Part shown: positions 28,260 to 38,823 of the stretch, piece after piece
How positions within the stretch are numbered: the first letter of the stretch is position 1
Layout: each line of letters begins with the position of its first letter
NCBI RefSeq assembly: GCF_004745635.1
Contig: NZ_SRLB01000009.1
Location: forward strand, 124,001 to 188,000
Source of the DNA: Methylobacterium nonmethylotrophicum
Lineage (GTDB): Bacteria; Pseudomonadota; Alphaproteobacteria; Rhizobiales; Beijerinckiaceae
Direction: 5' to 3'
DNA: 64,000 nt
The notes under the pieces: model-generated
The model's database searches: none
What the model was told of the DNA's origin: nothing
The model's input: only the letters and a program-made list of their open reading frames with translations
Translations under genes and position numbers: made by a program

Positions 28260-29144
28260 ATGCCGAGTCTGAAGGACCTGCGCAATCGCATCACCTCGGT
28301 GAAGGCGACCCAGAAGATCACCAAGGCGATGCAGATGGTCGCCGCCGCCAAGCTGCGCCGGGCGCAGAATGCGGCGGAGAGCGCCCGGCCCTACGCCGAG
28401 CGCATGGCCCAGGTGCTCGGCAACCTCGCCGCCAACCTGACCCCCGGGGCGGAGACGCCCCGGCTGCTCTCCGGCACCGGCCAGGACCGCACCCACCTGC
28501 TCCTCGTCTGCACGGCGGAGCGCGGCCTGTGCGGCGCATTCAACTCCTCGATCGCGCGTCTCGCCCGCGACCATGCCCGCCGCCTGATGGCGGAGGGCAA
28601 GACGGTCAAGATCATCTGCGTCGGCAAGAAGGGCTACGACGTCCTGCGTCGCGAGTTCCGCGACCAGATCATCGAGCTGATCGAGCTGCGCGGCGTGCGC
28701 CAGCTCGGCTTCGAGAATGCGGAAGGCATCGCCCGCAACCTGCTCGGCCGCTTCGACGCGGGCGAGTTCGACATCGCCACGCTGTTCTACTCGCGCTTCC
28801 GCTCGGTGATCGCCCAGATCCCGACGGCGCAGCAGATCATCCCGGCCGAGATCGCCACGACCGCGGCCGCCAGCGGCGCCTCGGCCGATGCGGTCTACGA
28901 GTACGAGCCGGGCGAGGGCGAGATCCTGGCTGCCCTGCTCCCGAAGAACCTCACCGTTCAGATCCTCCGGGCGCTCCTGGAGAACGCCGCCTCCGAGCAG
29001 GGCGCGCGCATGGGCGCCATGGACAGCGCCACGCGCAACGCCGGCGAGATGATCAAGAAGCAGACCTTGATCTACAACCGGACGCGCCAGGCGATGATCA
29101 CCAAGGAGCTGATCGAGATCATCTCGGGCGCCGAGGCGCTCTGA
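28260..29144 (+). CDS. atpG: F1F0 ATP synthase gamma subunit
   Basis: 294 residues. The N-terminal coiled helix [20 protein letters not shown] and the C-terminal helix [25 protein letters not shown], seen as ATRNAGEMI and [10 protein letters not shown], are the rotor shaft signatures. It turns within the alpha/beta hexamer. Length is normal and it starts 30 bp after atpA. Confidence 0.97.
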   Translation: MPSLKDLRNRITSVKATQKITKAMQMVAAAKLRRAQNAAESARPYAERMAQVLGNLAANLTPGAETPRLLSGTGQDRTHLLLVCTAERGLCGAFNSSIARLARDHARRLMAEGKTVKIICVGKKGYDVLRREFRDQIIELIELRGVRQLGFENAEGIARNLLGRFDAGEFDIATLFYSRFRSVIAQIPTAQQIIPAEIATTAAASGASADAVYEYEPGEGEILAALLPKNLTVQILRALLENAASEQGARMGAMDSATRNAGEMIKKQTLIYNRTRQAMITKELIEIISGAEAL

Positions 29145-29154
29145 CCGCACGTAA

Positions 29155-30627
<1,473 letters not shown>

Positions 30628-30644
30628 TCGGCAACGTCCAAAGC

Positions 30645-30671
30645 GGGCCCGGCCTCACGGCCGGGCCCTTT
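30645..30671 (+). terminator. Terminator-like hairpin between atpD and atpC
   Basis: GGGCCCGGCC and GGCCGGGCCC pair exactly across a 4-base loop, followed by only three T. Such a hairpin may partly end transcription or protect the upstream mRNA 3' end, lowering atpC expression relative to atpD. Confidence 0.6.
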
Positions 30672-30721
30672 CGCGCAAAGCCCCTTCTTGCGTCTGCCGA
30701 AACCGGAATCGACCTGACCCC

Positions 30722-31123
30722 ATGGCCACCTTCCAGTTCGACCTCGTCGGCCCCGAGCGGATCCTCTATTCCGGCGCGGTCGATGCCGTGCAGCTGCCGG
30801 GCTCCGAGGGTGAGATGACGGTGCTGCCCGGGCACGCGCCCGTGCTCACCACCCTCAAGACCGGCATGCTGGTCATCACCGAGAGCCCGCAGCACGGCAA
30901 GCGGGTGCTGGTGCGCGGGGGCTTCGCCGAGATCAACGCCACCTCGCTCACCGTGATCGCCGAGCGCGCGACCCCGGTCGAGGAGCTGACGCCCGAGATC
31001 ATCGACGCCGACATCGCGGCGGCCGAGCTCCAGTACGACGCCACCGACGATTACGACCGCAAGCGCGACATCGAGGGTCAGATCGCCCAGCTGCGCGAGG
31101 CCAAGGTGGCGCTGAGCTTCTGA
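30722..31123 (+). CDS. atpC: F1F0 ATP synthase epsilon subunit
   Basis: 133 residues. The N-terminal beta-sandwich is clear: FQFDLVGPERILYSGAVDAV, LPGSEGEMTVLPGHAPVLT and VRGGFAEINATSLTVIAE. The C-terminal helices typical of epsilon follow (AELQYDATDDYDRKRDIEGQ). It couples and inhibits rotation. Last gene of the operon, 94 bp after atpD with a hairpin in the gap. Confidence 0.96.
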   Translation: MATFQFDLVGPERILYSGAVDAVQLPGSEGEMTVLPGHAPVLTTLKTGMLVITESPQHGKRVLVRGGFAEINATSLTVIAERATPVEELTPEIIDADIAAAELQYDATDDYDRKRDIEGQIAQLREAKVALSF

Positions 31124-31155
31124 TCGCCGAGCTGTCGGCGAGGGACGTCGCGAAA

Positions 31156-31190
31156 GGGGCGGCGGGATCGAGGAATCCCGCCGCCCCTTT
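31156..31190. terminator. Bidirectional terminator between atpC and the convergent sulfatase-fold gene
   Basis: GGGGCGGCGGGAT and ATCCCGCCGCCCC form an exact 13-bp stem across a 6-base loop, with TTT on the plus side and AAA before it, so it can work in both directions. It separates two convergent genes. Confidence 0.8.
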
Positions 31191-31194
31191 CGCG

Positions 31195-32511
31195 TCAGGG
31201 CAGGGCGGCGGTCGCGACCGGGAGCGGCGAGAGCCGGATCCAGGCGACCTGACCCGGCTCGAAGCCCTCGCGGGCGGCCCGGCGCCACAGCGGCGGGGCG
31301 TGGTCGCCGACGAGCAGGATCTCGGTGCCCGGGTGGGCGAGGGCGAGACGGGCGACCGCCCCGAACAGGTCCTGCCAGATCTCCACCATGGCGCAGACCT
31401 CCGCGTCGGCGAACACGCTGCCTGGCCGCCCGCAGCCCAGCCTCGGCGTCGCCAGCCCGCCCGGTACCGGCACGTGCGAGTTCAGCGTGAGCCAGTAGAC
31501 GAACGAGGCCTGCCCTTCCCGCATTTCGGCACCGACCGCCTCCACCAGGTCGGTGTCGCAGGGGCCCGGGAAGGGGCCTGGGCAGCGGCGGGCGAAACGC
31601 GGCGCCAGGGCCTCGCCGAACAGGCTGCGCTGGAAGCCCACTTGCGGGTACCATCGCGCGCGGTCGTAGAACCCGGCGTGGAAGCCGTGCACCGCCGCCG
31701 TCCGGTAGCCGCGGGCGGCGAACCGCTCGGGCAGGCAGGCCGGGTCCTCCCCGCCAAGGAGCTGCCGGGGCCCGCCATAGGTCCGGCACAATTCGCGCAT
31801 CTCGCCCGAGGCGGTCGCGCCGAAGAAGGGGCTCGTGCCGGTCGCCACCGCGTAGAGCTGGCGCAGCGCCGGATCCTCGAACGGCGCCGTCAGGACCGCG
31901 CGCTGGGCCGGATCGCGCAGGACGCCGAGGCTCTCGACCATGACCAGCAGGACCCGGCGGGGTGGTCGCGTCTGGTCGGGCAGGGCGTCGAATCCGGACT
32001 GGATGCTGGCCGACTCGAACGGCTTGGCGGCGCTCGCGAGCGGGCCGAAATCGTAGGCCGCCGAACCGTTGAGCACGGCGTCGCCGATCAGCAGCGCTGC
32101 CGCGGCCGCCGCGAAGACGGGACGGCTGCCCCGTCGCATCGCCGCGCCGGCCCGGACCATGAAGGCCAGGTATGCAGCCGTGGAACCGAGGAGCGCCAGG
32201 GCGAGGCCGGCATAGAGGGGCGAGGCCAGGAGGCCGACAAGCACGCGTGAGTCGATCAGGTCCACGAGGACCGGCAGGCCGAGGAAGAACATCCGGTCGA
32301 TGACGAGGACGACGTCGAGGATCAGCACCGGCAGGCAGAGCAGCCCGAGCAGCCAGCCCGGGATCCGCCCCGCCAGGAGGCCGAGGGCGGCGTAGAGCGC
32401 GATGGCGCTCGTGCGTGGGGGAACGCCCGCCACGAGGCCCGCGACCAGCGCGAGGGCGTTCGGCAGCAGCAGGCCGCCGACGAGCAGGAGCATGCTGTTC
32501 CGGTTCCGCAT
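31195..32511 (-). CDS. Membrane-bound sulfatase/alkaline-phosphatase-fold protein
   Basis: About 438 residues from ATG 32511; a GTG at 32604 would add 31 residues without a better SD. Four to five transmembrane helices fill the first 150 residues. The C-terminal periplasmic domain has LLVMVESLG (metal-binding Glu), GTSPFFGATASGEMREL (nucleophile region), LTLNSHVPVPG and LLVGDHAPPLW (metal-binding Asp-His). This is the LtaS/EptA-like layout, so transfer of a phosphoglycerol or phosphoethanolamine group to an envelope glycan or lipid is plausible. Monocistronic and convergent with atpC. Confidence 0.75.
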   Translation of the reverse strand: MRNRNSMLLLVGGLLLPNALALVAGLVAGVPPRTSAIALYAALGLLAGRIPGWLLGLLCLPVLILDVVLVIDRMFFLGLPVLVDLIDSRVLVGLLASPLYAGLALALLGSTAAYLAFMVRAGAAMRRGSRPVFAAAAAALLIGDAVLNGSAAYDFGPLASAAKPFESASIQSGFDALPDQTRPPRRVLLVMVESLGVLRDPAQRAVLTAPFEDPALRQLYAVATGTSPFFGATASGEMRELCRTYGGPRQLLGGEDPACLPERFAARGYRTAAVHGFHAGFYDRARWYPQVGFQRSLFGEALAPRFARRCPGPFPGPCDTDLVEAVGAEMREGQASFVYWLTLNSHVPVPGGLATPRLGCGRPGSVFADAEVCAMVEIWQDLFGAVARLALAHPGTEILLVGDHAPPLWRRAAREGFEPGQVAWIRLSPLPVATAALP

Positions 32512-32892
32512 GGCGGCGACCGGAACGTCTCGGAGAGGTCGCAGAGGCACGGAGCAGATCGCAGGTGTATGACGCTGGGGCAGGTAGAATTTTTCGCCTG
32601 CCACGCGTTAACAAGCGATTGCAATACGACGACATCCATGGACTAACTGTAGGTAATCAGTCTTGTTTATGGTCGTTCGACGGTCCAGACATTGCCACTC
32701 GCGCGTGAAGCGATCGAGTGCAAGATTGTTTTGCAATCAAATCAATGGTTTTCGAAGAAGACGATGTTCTTGTTCTGACAAGTCTTCGCTGCATTGGCGG
32801 TGCGCGGCTCGCCTCCGCCCTGCCGTGATGCAGAGGCGCGACCCGCCGTCTCGCCACGGCCGAGTTCCGATCGTTGATCCGGCTCGATGGCC
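32512..32892. other. Intergenic region, AT-richer part
   Basis: About 32570-32790 is clearly lower in GC than the flanks and shows no gene with a family signature. A small inverted repeat around GATTGTTTTGCAATC lies near 32725. It probably contains the promoter for the sulfatase-fold gene. Confidence 0.35.
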
Positions 32893-34521
32893 CTACGCCT
32901 CGTCCCGCAGCACCCGACGGATGATCTTGCCGGTGGTGGTGAGCGGCAGGCTGCCCCGGAAGGCGATCTCGCGCGGGTATTCGTGGGCCGAGAGGCGGGT
33001 GCGCACGAAGGCCTGGATCTCGGCCGCGAGTGCGTCGGAGGCCGTGTGACCGGGGCGCAGCACCACGAAGGCCTTGACGATCTCGGTGCGGACCGGGTCG
33101 GGCTTGCCGACCGCGGCGGCGAGCGCCACCGCCGGGTGGCGCAGGAGGCAATCCTCGATCTCGCCCGGGCCGATGCGGTAGCCCGACGAGGTGATGACGT
33201 CGTCGTCGCGCCCGACGAAGTGGACGTAGCCGTCCGCATCGACCCGGCCCTGGTCGCCAGTGGTCATCCAGTCGCCCGAAAGTCCATCGCTCAGGAACTT
33301 CCTCGTCGTGGCGTCGGGGTCGTTCCAGTAGCGCAGGAACATCACCGGGTCGGGCCGGGCGACGGCGATCTGGCCGGTCTCGTCGATGGAAGCCGGGCTG
33401 CCGTCCGGGCGGATCACCGCCACCCGGTGGCCGGGCACGGGACGGCCGGTCGAGCCCGCCCGCGCGACGCCGATCGCCGCGCAGGAGGCGAGCACCAGGT
33501 TGCACTCGGTCTGGCCGTAGGCCTCGTTGATGGTGAGCCCGAGCGCGCCCTTCGCCCAGTGGAACGTCTCCGGCCCCAGCATCTCGCCGGCGGAGGCCAG
33601 GGTGCGCAGCGCGCGAAGGTCGAAGCGCCGGCGCGGATCCTCGACGATGCGCAGCATCCTGAGCGCCGTCGGCGGCACGAAGGCATTGGCGACCGAGAGG
33701 TCGGCCATCAGCCGGAAGGCCTCCTCGGGGTCGAACTTCTCCGCCTTGCGCGCCACCACGGCGACGCCGTGATGCAGGCTCGGCAGGAGCGCGTTCAGCA
33801 GGCCCCCGGCCCAGGCCCAGTCCGCCGGTGTCCACATCCGGTCGCCGGCCTTCGGCATGAACTCGTGCATCATGGCGAAGCCCGGCAGGTGGCCGAGGAG
33901 CACCCGGTGGCCGTGCAGCGCGCCCTTCGGCGGGCCGGTGGTGCCGGAGGTGTAGATCATCAGGGCCGGGTCGTCGGCCAGGGTGTCGACCGGGACGAGG
34001 TCGGGCGAGGCCGCCGCCATCAGGTCGGCATAGCCCAGCGCCCCGTCCGACGCCCCGTCGGTCGAGACGAGGAGATCGAGGTCCGGCAACTCGCCGCGCA
34101 GGGGCGTCAGCTTGGCGACCCCGGCCGCATGGGTCACGACCGCCTTCGCGCCGGCGTCGCGCAGCCGGTGGAGCAGGCCCTCGGGCCCGAACACCACGGC
34201 GAGCGGGAGCGCCACGGCGCCGAGCTTATAGATCGCCAGGTGGGCCACCACCACGGCGGGCGATTGCGGCAGCAGCACCGCCACCCGGTCGCCGGCTTGG
34301 ACGCCGTGAGCGCGAAGCGCGTTCGCGAAGCGGTTCGAGGCCTCGCGCAGGGCGGCGTAGGTCCAGGTCTCGACCCGGCCGTTCGCGGCGACGTCGAGGA
34401 TCGCCGGGCGCTCCGGGTCGGCCGCGGCCCAGCGGTCGCAGACGTCGACCGCGATGTTGTAGCGGTCCGGGATCCGCCAGCGGAACCCGGAGACCATCGC
34501 GTCGTAGGAGGTGGGGCTCAC
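32893..34521 (-). CDS. AMP-forming acyl-CoA synthetase
   Basis: 542 residues from a GTG at 34521 whose GTGA overlaps the nitroreductase stop. The adenylation motifs are intact: A3 YTSGTTGPPKGALHGH, the A5 region INEAYGQTE, A7 TGDQGRVDADGY and the catalytic lysine in TTTGKIIRRVL. The middle WTPADWAWAGGLLNALLPSL block matches the acyl-CoA synthetase group close to acetyl- and medium-chain ligases. It would activate a carboxylate with ATP and CoA. Substrate is unknown. Confidence 0.9.
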   Translation of the reverse strand: MSPTSYDAMVSGFRWRIPDRYNIAVDVCDRWAAADPERPAILDVAANGRVETWTYAALREASNRFANALRAHGVQAGDRVAVLLPQSPAVVVAHLAIYKLGAVALPLAVVFGPEGLLHRLRDAGAKAVVTHAAGVAKLTPLRGELPDLDLLVSTDGASDGALGYADLMAAASPDLVPVDTLADDPALMIYTSGTTGPPKGALHGHRVLLGHLPGFAMMHEFMPKAGDRMWTPADWAWAGGLLNALLPSLHHGVAVVARKAEKFDPEEAFRLMADLSVANAFVPPTALRMLRIVEDPRRRFDLRALRTLASAGEMLGPETFHWAKGALGLTINEAYGQTECNLVLASCAAIGVARAGSTGRPVPGHRVAVIRPDGSPASIDETGQIAVARPDPVMFLRYWNDPDATTRKFLSDGLSGDWMTTGDQGRVDADGYVHFVGRDDDVITSSGYRIGPGEIEDCLLRHPAVALAAAVGKPDPVRTEIVKAFVVLRPGHTASDALAAEIQAFVRTRLSAHEYPREIAFRGSLPLTTTGKIIRRVLRDEA

Positions 34522-35117
34522 GCCTCGCCCGTCGGGAACCCGCCCTCGAAGGCGATGGCGGAGAGGGGGTTGCGGCCGCTCGGGGCCTCGCGGGCGCGGA
34601 TGCCCTCCGGCAGGATCGCCGGGTCGCCCCGGCGCCCGACCGCGTAGGCGGCCTCGACCCGGTGGTGGGGCGGCAGCCCGAGGGCGGCGGGCGCCCGCTC
34701 CTGATCGAACCCGACCATGCCGTGGGCGTGCCAGCCCATCCGGATCGCCTGGAGCTGGAAATGGGCCGAGGCGGTGCCGGCATCGAAGGAGTGGCTGTAG
34801 GAGGGCTGCGGCCCGTCCTTGCCGGGCATCATCTCGTTCGAGACCAGGAAGACCAGCGCGCCGGCATTCTTCGCCCAGCCCTGGTTGAACGGCACCAGCA
34901 GGCCGAGGAGCGTCTCCCAGGCGGGCGTGTCGCGTAAGCCGTAGACGAAGCGCCAGGGCTGCGAGTTGTAGGACGAGGGGGCCCAGCGCGCCGCCTCGAT
35001 CATCGTCATGAGGTCGGCCTGCGGCACCGCCTCGCCGGTGAAGGCGCGCGGCGACCAGCGCTCGAGAAACAGCGGGTCGATCGGGTGGTCGGCGGTGCGG
35101 GAATTGGCGGATGTCAC
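34518..35117 (-). CDS. Nitroreductase-family FMN protein
   Basis: 199 residues from GTG 35117; an ATG at 35168 would add 17 low-complexity residues. FMN-binding nitroreductase features are LERWSPRAFTGEAV, the ARWAPSSYNSQPWRFVYG block and the C-terminal GRRGDPAILPEGI. It resembles the malonic-semialdehyde-reductase/NADH-dehydrogenase-like branch. Translational coupling to the acyl-CoA synthetase suggests a shared metabolic step. Confidence 0.85.
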   Translation of the reverse strand: MTSANSRTADHPIDPLFLERWSPRAFTGEAVPQADLMTMIEAARWAPSSYNSQPWRFVYGLRDTPAWETLLGLLVPFNQGWAKNAGALVFLVSNEMMPGKDGPQPSYSHSFDAGTASAHFQLQAIRMGWHAHGMVGFDQERAPAALGLPPHHRVEAAYAVGRRGDPAILPEGIRAREAPSGRNPLSAIAFEGGFPTGEA

Positions 35118-35272
35118 GGGCGGACGATCTCCGTGGGACTCGCGCCGTCCTGCCAGCAAGCGCGGCAATTGTCACGGGGGGAGCGGGCGGGGTCGGGCCT
35201 GACCCGCAGAAACCACATGCCGCGCCCCGTGTTGTCTCCGACACGACGAGACCGCCGCAACAGGAGATGGCC

Positions 35273-35617
35273 ATGGCGAAGACGGATCAGGCGCGGCCCT
35301 CGCTGCGCGATTTCGACCCCTATACCGACCGCAACGGCCAGGACATGGGGCAGGATTCTCCCCTCGACCTCGGGGTGCCGCAGCGGACGCAGAGGGACAT
35401 GGACCACGACCCGATGGGCGAGGCCCGCGACGCCCGGATCGCCTCGGACTTCTATCGCCGCGACGCGATCGGCGCGATCGACGGCAGCCAGGCCACCGCG
35501 GACGAGACGCCGCCCGAGAACCTGCGCCGCATCAGCGACCCCTCGACCGGCAGCCCGGCCACCAGCGAGGCGATCGACCGGGCGACCGCGTCTTTGGGCA
35601 AGGACGAGGAGGGGTGA
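35273..35617 (+). CDS. Small hydrophilic, probably disordered protein
   Basis: 114 residues from ATG 35273, SD AGGAG six bases upstream (an ATG at 35267 is too close to it). Rich in Asp, Arg, Gly, Thr; the N-terminal half has FDPYTDRNGQDMGQDSPLD and the rest has no hydrophobic core. No family recognised. First of three short hydrophilic genes in a row, which suggests a common stress-protein function, but this is a guess. Confidence 0.55.
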   Translation: MAKTDQARPSLRDFDPYTDRNGQDMGQDSPLDLGVPQRTQRDMDHDPMGEARDARIASDFYRRDAIGAIDGSQATADETPPENLRRISDPSTGSPATSEAIDRATASLGKDEEG

Positions 35618-35621
35618 GGCG

Positions 35622-35915
35622 ATGACACGCAAGCCCGACGACGTGGTGGGCAGCCGCGGCGAGCCGGCTGCCGGCGGCGGCCACCAGACGCCCGAGCAGG
35701 CGGCGATCACCCGGCAGGGGAGCGGCGGCCGCGACGAGGCCGAGCGGACGCGCGAATGGTCCTCGGCCGGCACGCCGGGCCGGCCGCCGGTCTCGGTCGG
35801 CGGCAGCTCCGGCGGCCATTCCGACCAGGTCGCCGCGCAGGGGCCCGCGGAGGGGAAGAAGGTCGCGGACGGCGCATACCGGACCGAGAGGACCGGCGGC
35901 AAGGTCGATTGGTGA
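35622..35915 (+). CDS. Small Gly/Ser-rich hydrophilic protein
   Basis: 97 residues from ATG 35622, only four bases after the previous stop, with GAGGAGGGG as SD. Composition is Gly, Ser, Glu and Arg with no predicted fold (GGGHQTPEQAAITRQGSGG; SVGGSSGGHSDQV). It is probably translated with its neighbours. Function unknown. Confidence 0.5.
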   Translation: MTRKPDDVVGSRGEPAAGGGHQTPEQAAITRQGSGGRDEAERTREWSSAGTPGRPPVSVGGSSGGHSDQVAAQGPAEGKKVADGAYRTERTGGKVDW

Positions 35916-35925
35916 GGAGCATGGC

Positions 35926-36099
35926 ATGGCGGAGCGCAAGGACGACCGGGGCGGCAAGCCCGCCCGCGAGGACACGATCACGGCGGACGACCTGAAGGGC
36001 GTCGCGGCGGTGCCGCAGGACGGCGAGGGCGAGGCCAACACATCAGGCGCCAATGCGGGCGACCGGCAGAAGGTCGAGGTCGACCCGGGAACGGGGTAG
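35926..36099 (+). CDS. Very small hydrophilic protein
   Basis: 57 residues from ATG 35926, SD GAGGAGC ten bases after the previous stop. Sequence pattern AERKDDRGGKPARED, then ITADDLKGVAAVPQDGEGEA, all charged or small residues. It continues the pattern of the two genes before it, which is the main support for its reality. Function unknown. Confidence 0.45.
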   Translation: MAERKDDRGGKPAREDTITADDLKGVAAVPQDGEGEANTSGANAGDRQKVEVDPGTG

Positions 36100-36210
36100 G
36101 GGATCGACGGAGCTTCGGCATGCCGGCTCCCGGCTCCGGCACGACGAAGCCCCGTCCTTCCCGGCTTTCGGCTTCCCGACACGACCCGCAGAGACGCCGC
36201 GGAGGCTTCC

Positions 36211-36612
36211 ATGAGCGCAGCACCAGACGGTTCGATCATCCGGCGCGACGCGCCCCGGCCCGACCTCATCGCCTTCGAGATCAAGGACAGGATCACGAAG
36301 CCGGATATCGAGTGGATGTCGTCGATCGCCGACGCGGCCATGACGACGCACGGCAAGATCGACATGCTGCTCATCATGTCGAACTACGAGGGCTCCGATC
36401 TCGGCGCGCGGTTCGACGGCTACGCCAGCGGAGTCATGGCCCGCTCGGTCGCGCATATCCGGAACTACGTGGTGGTCGGCGCGCCGATGTTCGCCCGCGC
36501 CATGATCACGCTGTCGGGTGCGGTCCTGCCGGTCGAGACCAAGACCTTCGACCTGTCGGAGGAGGCTGCGGCCTGGGCGTACCTCGCCGAGGCCGGGCCG
36601 GCTAAGGATTGA
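36211..36612 (+). CDS. SpoIIAA-like STAS-fold protein
   Basis: 133 residues from ATG 36211, SD GGAGG. The SpoIIAA-like (DUF3478) pattern is clear: DLIAFEIKDRITKPDIEWM, KIDMLLIMSNYEGSDLGA, and VVVGAPMFARAMI before the C-terminal helix. Family members are small cytoplasmic proteins with a CRAL-TRIO/STAS-like fold and no settled function. No anti-sigma kinase gene is adjacent. Confidence 0.85.
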   Translation: MSAAPDGSIIRRDAPRPDLIAFEIKDRITKPDIEWMSSIADAAMTTHGKIDMLLIMSNYEGSDLGARFDGYASGVMARSVAHIRNYVVVGAPMFARAMITLSGAVLPVETKTFDLSEEAAAWAYLAEAGPAKD

Positions 36613-36703
36613 TCGTGCCCGGGGCGGCAGGATGCGACGCCGCTCCGTGATGGACCGAGCCTGTAATTCGCTCTCCGCTTGATCTATTCCGATCAGAACA
36701 AAG

Positions 36704-36735
36704 CGCGGGATCCCCTCTCCCGTGTGGGAGAGGGG
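36704..36735. repeat. Second copy of the dispersed hairpin
   Basis: A GCGGGATCCCCTCTCCC arm, a GTGT loop and GGGAGAGGGGA repeat the element at 21804-21839, but here the outer GGATC part of the right arm is lost. It lies in the space between the SpoIIAA-like gene and the next small gene. Confidence 0.7.
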
Positions 36736-36838
36736 AGGCGCGCTCGATCTTTATTGAGACGGAGCAAGCGGAAATCATTTCATGGATTGGGGAGCCGCGG
36801 CCTACCGGGCGCGCCGGCACATCGGGGCGCGTAGGCGT

Positions 36839-37111
36839 ATGGTCTCCGACCGGGAGTGCCTCGCGCTGATCGACATGTTCGCCGAGCGTCGGACCGTGAC
36901 CAAGGCCGAGATGCGCCAGCACGGATCGGACGATTTCGTCGCGACCGTCCTCGGCCACGTGACGACGGCCGTTCACGGCAAGGGCCACGTGCCGGCGATC
37001 AACGGGTGGTACCGGCGGGACGAGGCCGGGACAGGCTACGTCATCGACCCTGGCTTCGCCGTCGCCTGGCGGGCGGCGAGGGCCTGCGAAGGACCGCTGC
37101 CGCGGGCGTGA
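36839..37111 (+). CDS. Hypothetical protein beside the SNF2-like helicase
   Basis: 90 residues from ATG 36839; an ATG at 36782 would add 19 residues. MVSDRECLALIDMFAERRTVTKAEMRQHGS reads like a helix-turn-helix-type start, followed by a beta-rich end NGWYRRDEAGTGYVIDPGF. No family recognised. It ends 79 bp before the helicase gene and may be functionally linked to it. Confidence 0.45.
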   Translation: MVSDRECLALIDMFAERRTVTKAEMRQHGSDDFVATVLGHVTTAVHGKGHVPAINGWYRRDEAGTGYVIDPGFAVAWRAARACEGPLPRA

Positions 37112-37190
37112 GGTGCCCGGAGGTCGGTTGACGGCTGGCCCGCGGGATCGCGGACTTGAGCCCCGCCCCGGCCGCCGGCATAGGGGCGCC

Positions 37191-38612
37191 ATGACCTTCC
37201 TCCCCGACGCCCCCCGCCTGATCCCCCGTCCGCATCAGGTCGAGGCGATCCGCGCCATCCTGGCGGCGCGGGCGGAGGGGCGGCCCGGGTTCCTCCTCGG
37301 CGACATGACCGGGCTCGGCAAGACGCTGTCCGTGTGGGGGGCCGTCGCGGCGATGCCCGAGAGCGCCGTGCTCATCGTCTGCCCGAAGGGGGCGATGCCG
37401 CAATGGCGGCGCACGATCCGGGGTTCGGGGCTGGCGACCAAGGACGTGACGCTCCTCAACTACGAGCGCACCAAGTCCCTGCTGGCTCTTCCCGCCGCCA
37501 GCGCCCGCCGCTCGGTGCGGGCGAAGAACAACGAGCTCGCCAAGCTCGGGCAACCGAAGCGGGTCTGGCCGATCGTGGTGTTCGACGAGGCCCACCGCCT
37601 GCGCAACCCGAACTCGCAACAGGGCCAGGCCTGCCGGCGGATGGCCGAGGCCGCACGCTTCACGATCTATGCCAGCGCCACCGCCGGCCAGGCGCCGCAC
37701 GAACTGTCCTATCTCGGCACGCTGCTGGGCCACGCCGTCGGCCGCCCGGTCGAGACGATGGCCGATTTCCGCGCCCTGATGCAGCACCTGAAGATCGGCC
37801 GGGCCAAGGGGCGCTGGCAGAACTGGTCCTGGGAGCCGAACGCCCGCGACGCGGAGACGATGGCCGGCCTGCTCTATCGCGGCGCCGACGCGATCGGGCT
37901 GCGGCGGCGGCCCGCCGACATCGCGGGCTGGCCCGAGGTGCAGCGGGACCTCGCCCCCACCGCCCTCGATGCGGCGGCCAAGCGCCTCTACGACGCGACC
38001 TGGCGCGAGTTCCGCCGGGAATGGGGCCTGTCGGGCGGCTCGAACCGGCGCGCCGCCGGCTGGGCGGCGGATCTGCGCTTTCGCCAGAAGGCGAGCCTGA
38101 TCCGCGTCGCCGGCACGCTCGACCTCGCCGAGGACCTGCTCGAGGCCGGCGAGCAGGTCGCGGTCTCGGTGGCGTTCCTGGAGACCGGTGCGGCGCTGGC
38201 CGCGGGCTTCACCGGCCGCGGCTGGCGCGCCGGCACCATCGACGGCACGCAGACGCCTGAGGCCAACGAGGCGGTGCGGGTGGCCTTCCAGCGGGGGGAA
38301 CTCGACGCGGTGGTGTTCACCGTCACCGAATCGATCTCGCTCCACCGCAACGAGCTGCCGGGCGGCGAGCGGCCGCGCAGCCTGATCATCCACGACATGC
38401 GCCACAGCGCGATCCAGCTCAGCCAGATCGAGGGCCGCTGCCACCGCGACGGCGAGCGCGCCGCGATCCTGTTCGCCTACGCGGAAGGAACGGTCGAGGA
38501 GCGGGTGGCCGCGACCGTGATCGCCCGCATGGCGGGGATGGACAGGATGGCCGGGGAGGATACCTCCCTCCTCGACGCCATCGCGCGGATCATCGATGGT
38601 GAGGCCGAATGA
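37191..38612 (+). CDS. Compact SNF2-like (SF2) helicase
   Basis: 473 residues from ATG 37191. Helicase motifs in order: Q-like PRPHQVEAIRAI, motif I GDMTGLGKT (Lys44), motif II DEAH at 132-135, motif III SAT at 162-164, and motif VI QIEGRCHRDGERAAI, the SNF2 form. It lacks any extra DNA-binding or nuclease domain. Small SNF2 proteins of this kind are frequent in phages and prophages. No other phage gene is visible, so it is an orphan or remnant. Confidence 0.8.
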   Translation: MTFLPDAPRLIPRPHQVEAIRAILAARAEGRPGFLLGDMTGLGKTLSVWGAVAAMPESAVLIVCPKGAMPQWRRTIRGSGLATKDVTLLNYERTKSLLALPAASARRSVRAKNNELAKLGQPKRVWPIVVFDEAHRLRNPNSQQGQACRRMAEAARFTIYASATAGQAPHELSYLGTLLGHAVGRPVETMADFRALMQHLKIGRAKGRWQNWSWEPNARDAETMAGLLYRGADAIGLRRRPADIAGWPEVQRDLAPTALDAAAKRLYDATWREFRREWGLSGGSNRRAAGWAADLRFRQKASLIRVAGTLDLAEDLLEAGEQVAVSVAFLETGAALAAGFTGRGWRAGTIDGTQTPEANEAVRVAFQRGELDAVVFTVTESISLHRNELPGGERPRSLIIHDMRHSAIQLSQIEGRCHRDGERAAILFAYAEGTVEERVAATVIARMAGMDRMAGEDTSLLDAIARIIDGEAE

Positions 38613-38823
38613 TCCCTCGGCCTTCGAGGGCCGAGCAAGCCCGGCTAGCGCACCGCCCGATCGCGTTGCAATCGGACTGTGCGCTAGGTTTCTGATTTTG
38701 CCGCATTTTCTTCGACGAACCGCTGTCCACTTCGTCGGAAAATGCTCTACGCGTCGGCCCCGATGCGCCGGACGTCCTGCCATCGGCACGGCGACGACAG
38801 GACAGGAGGAGAGGAGAAGCCTG

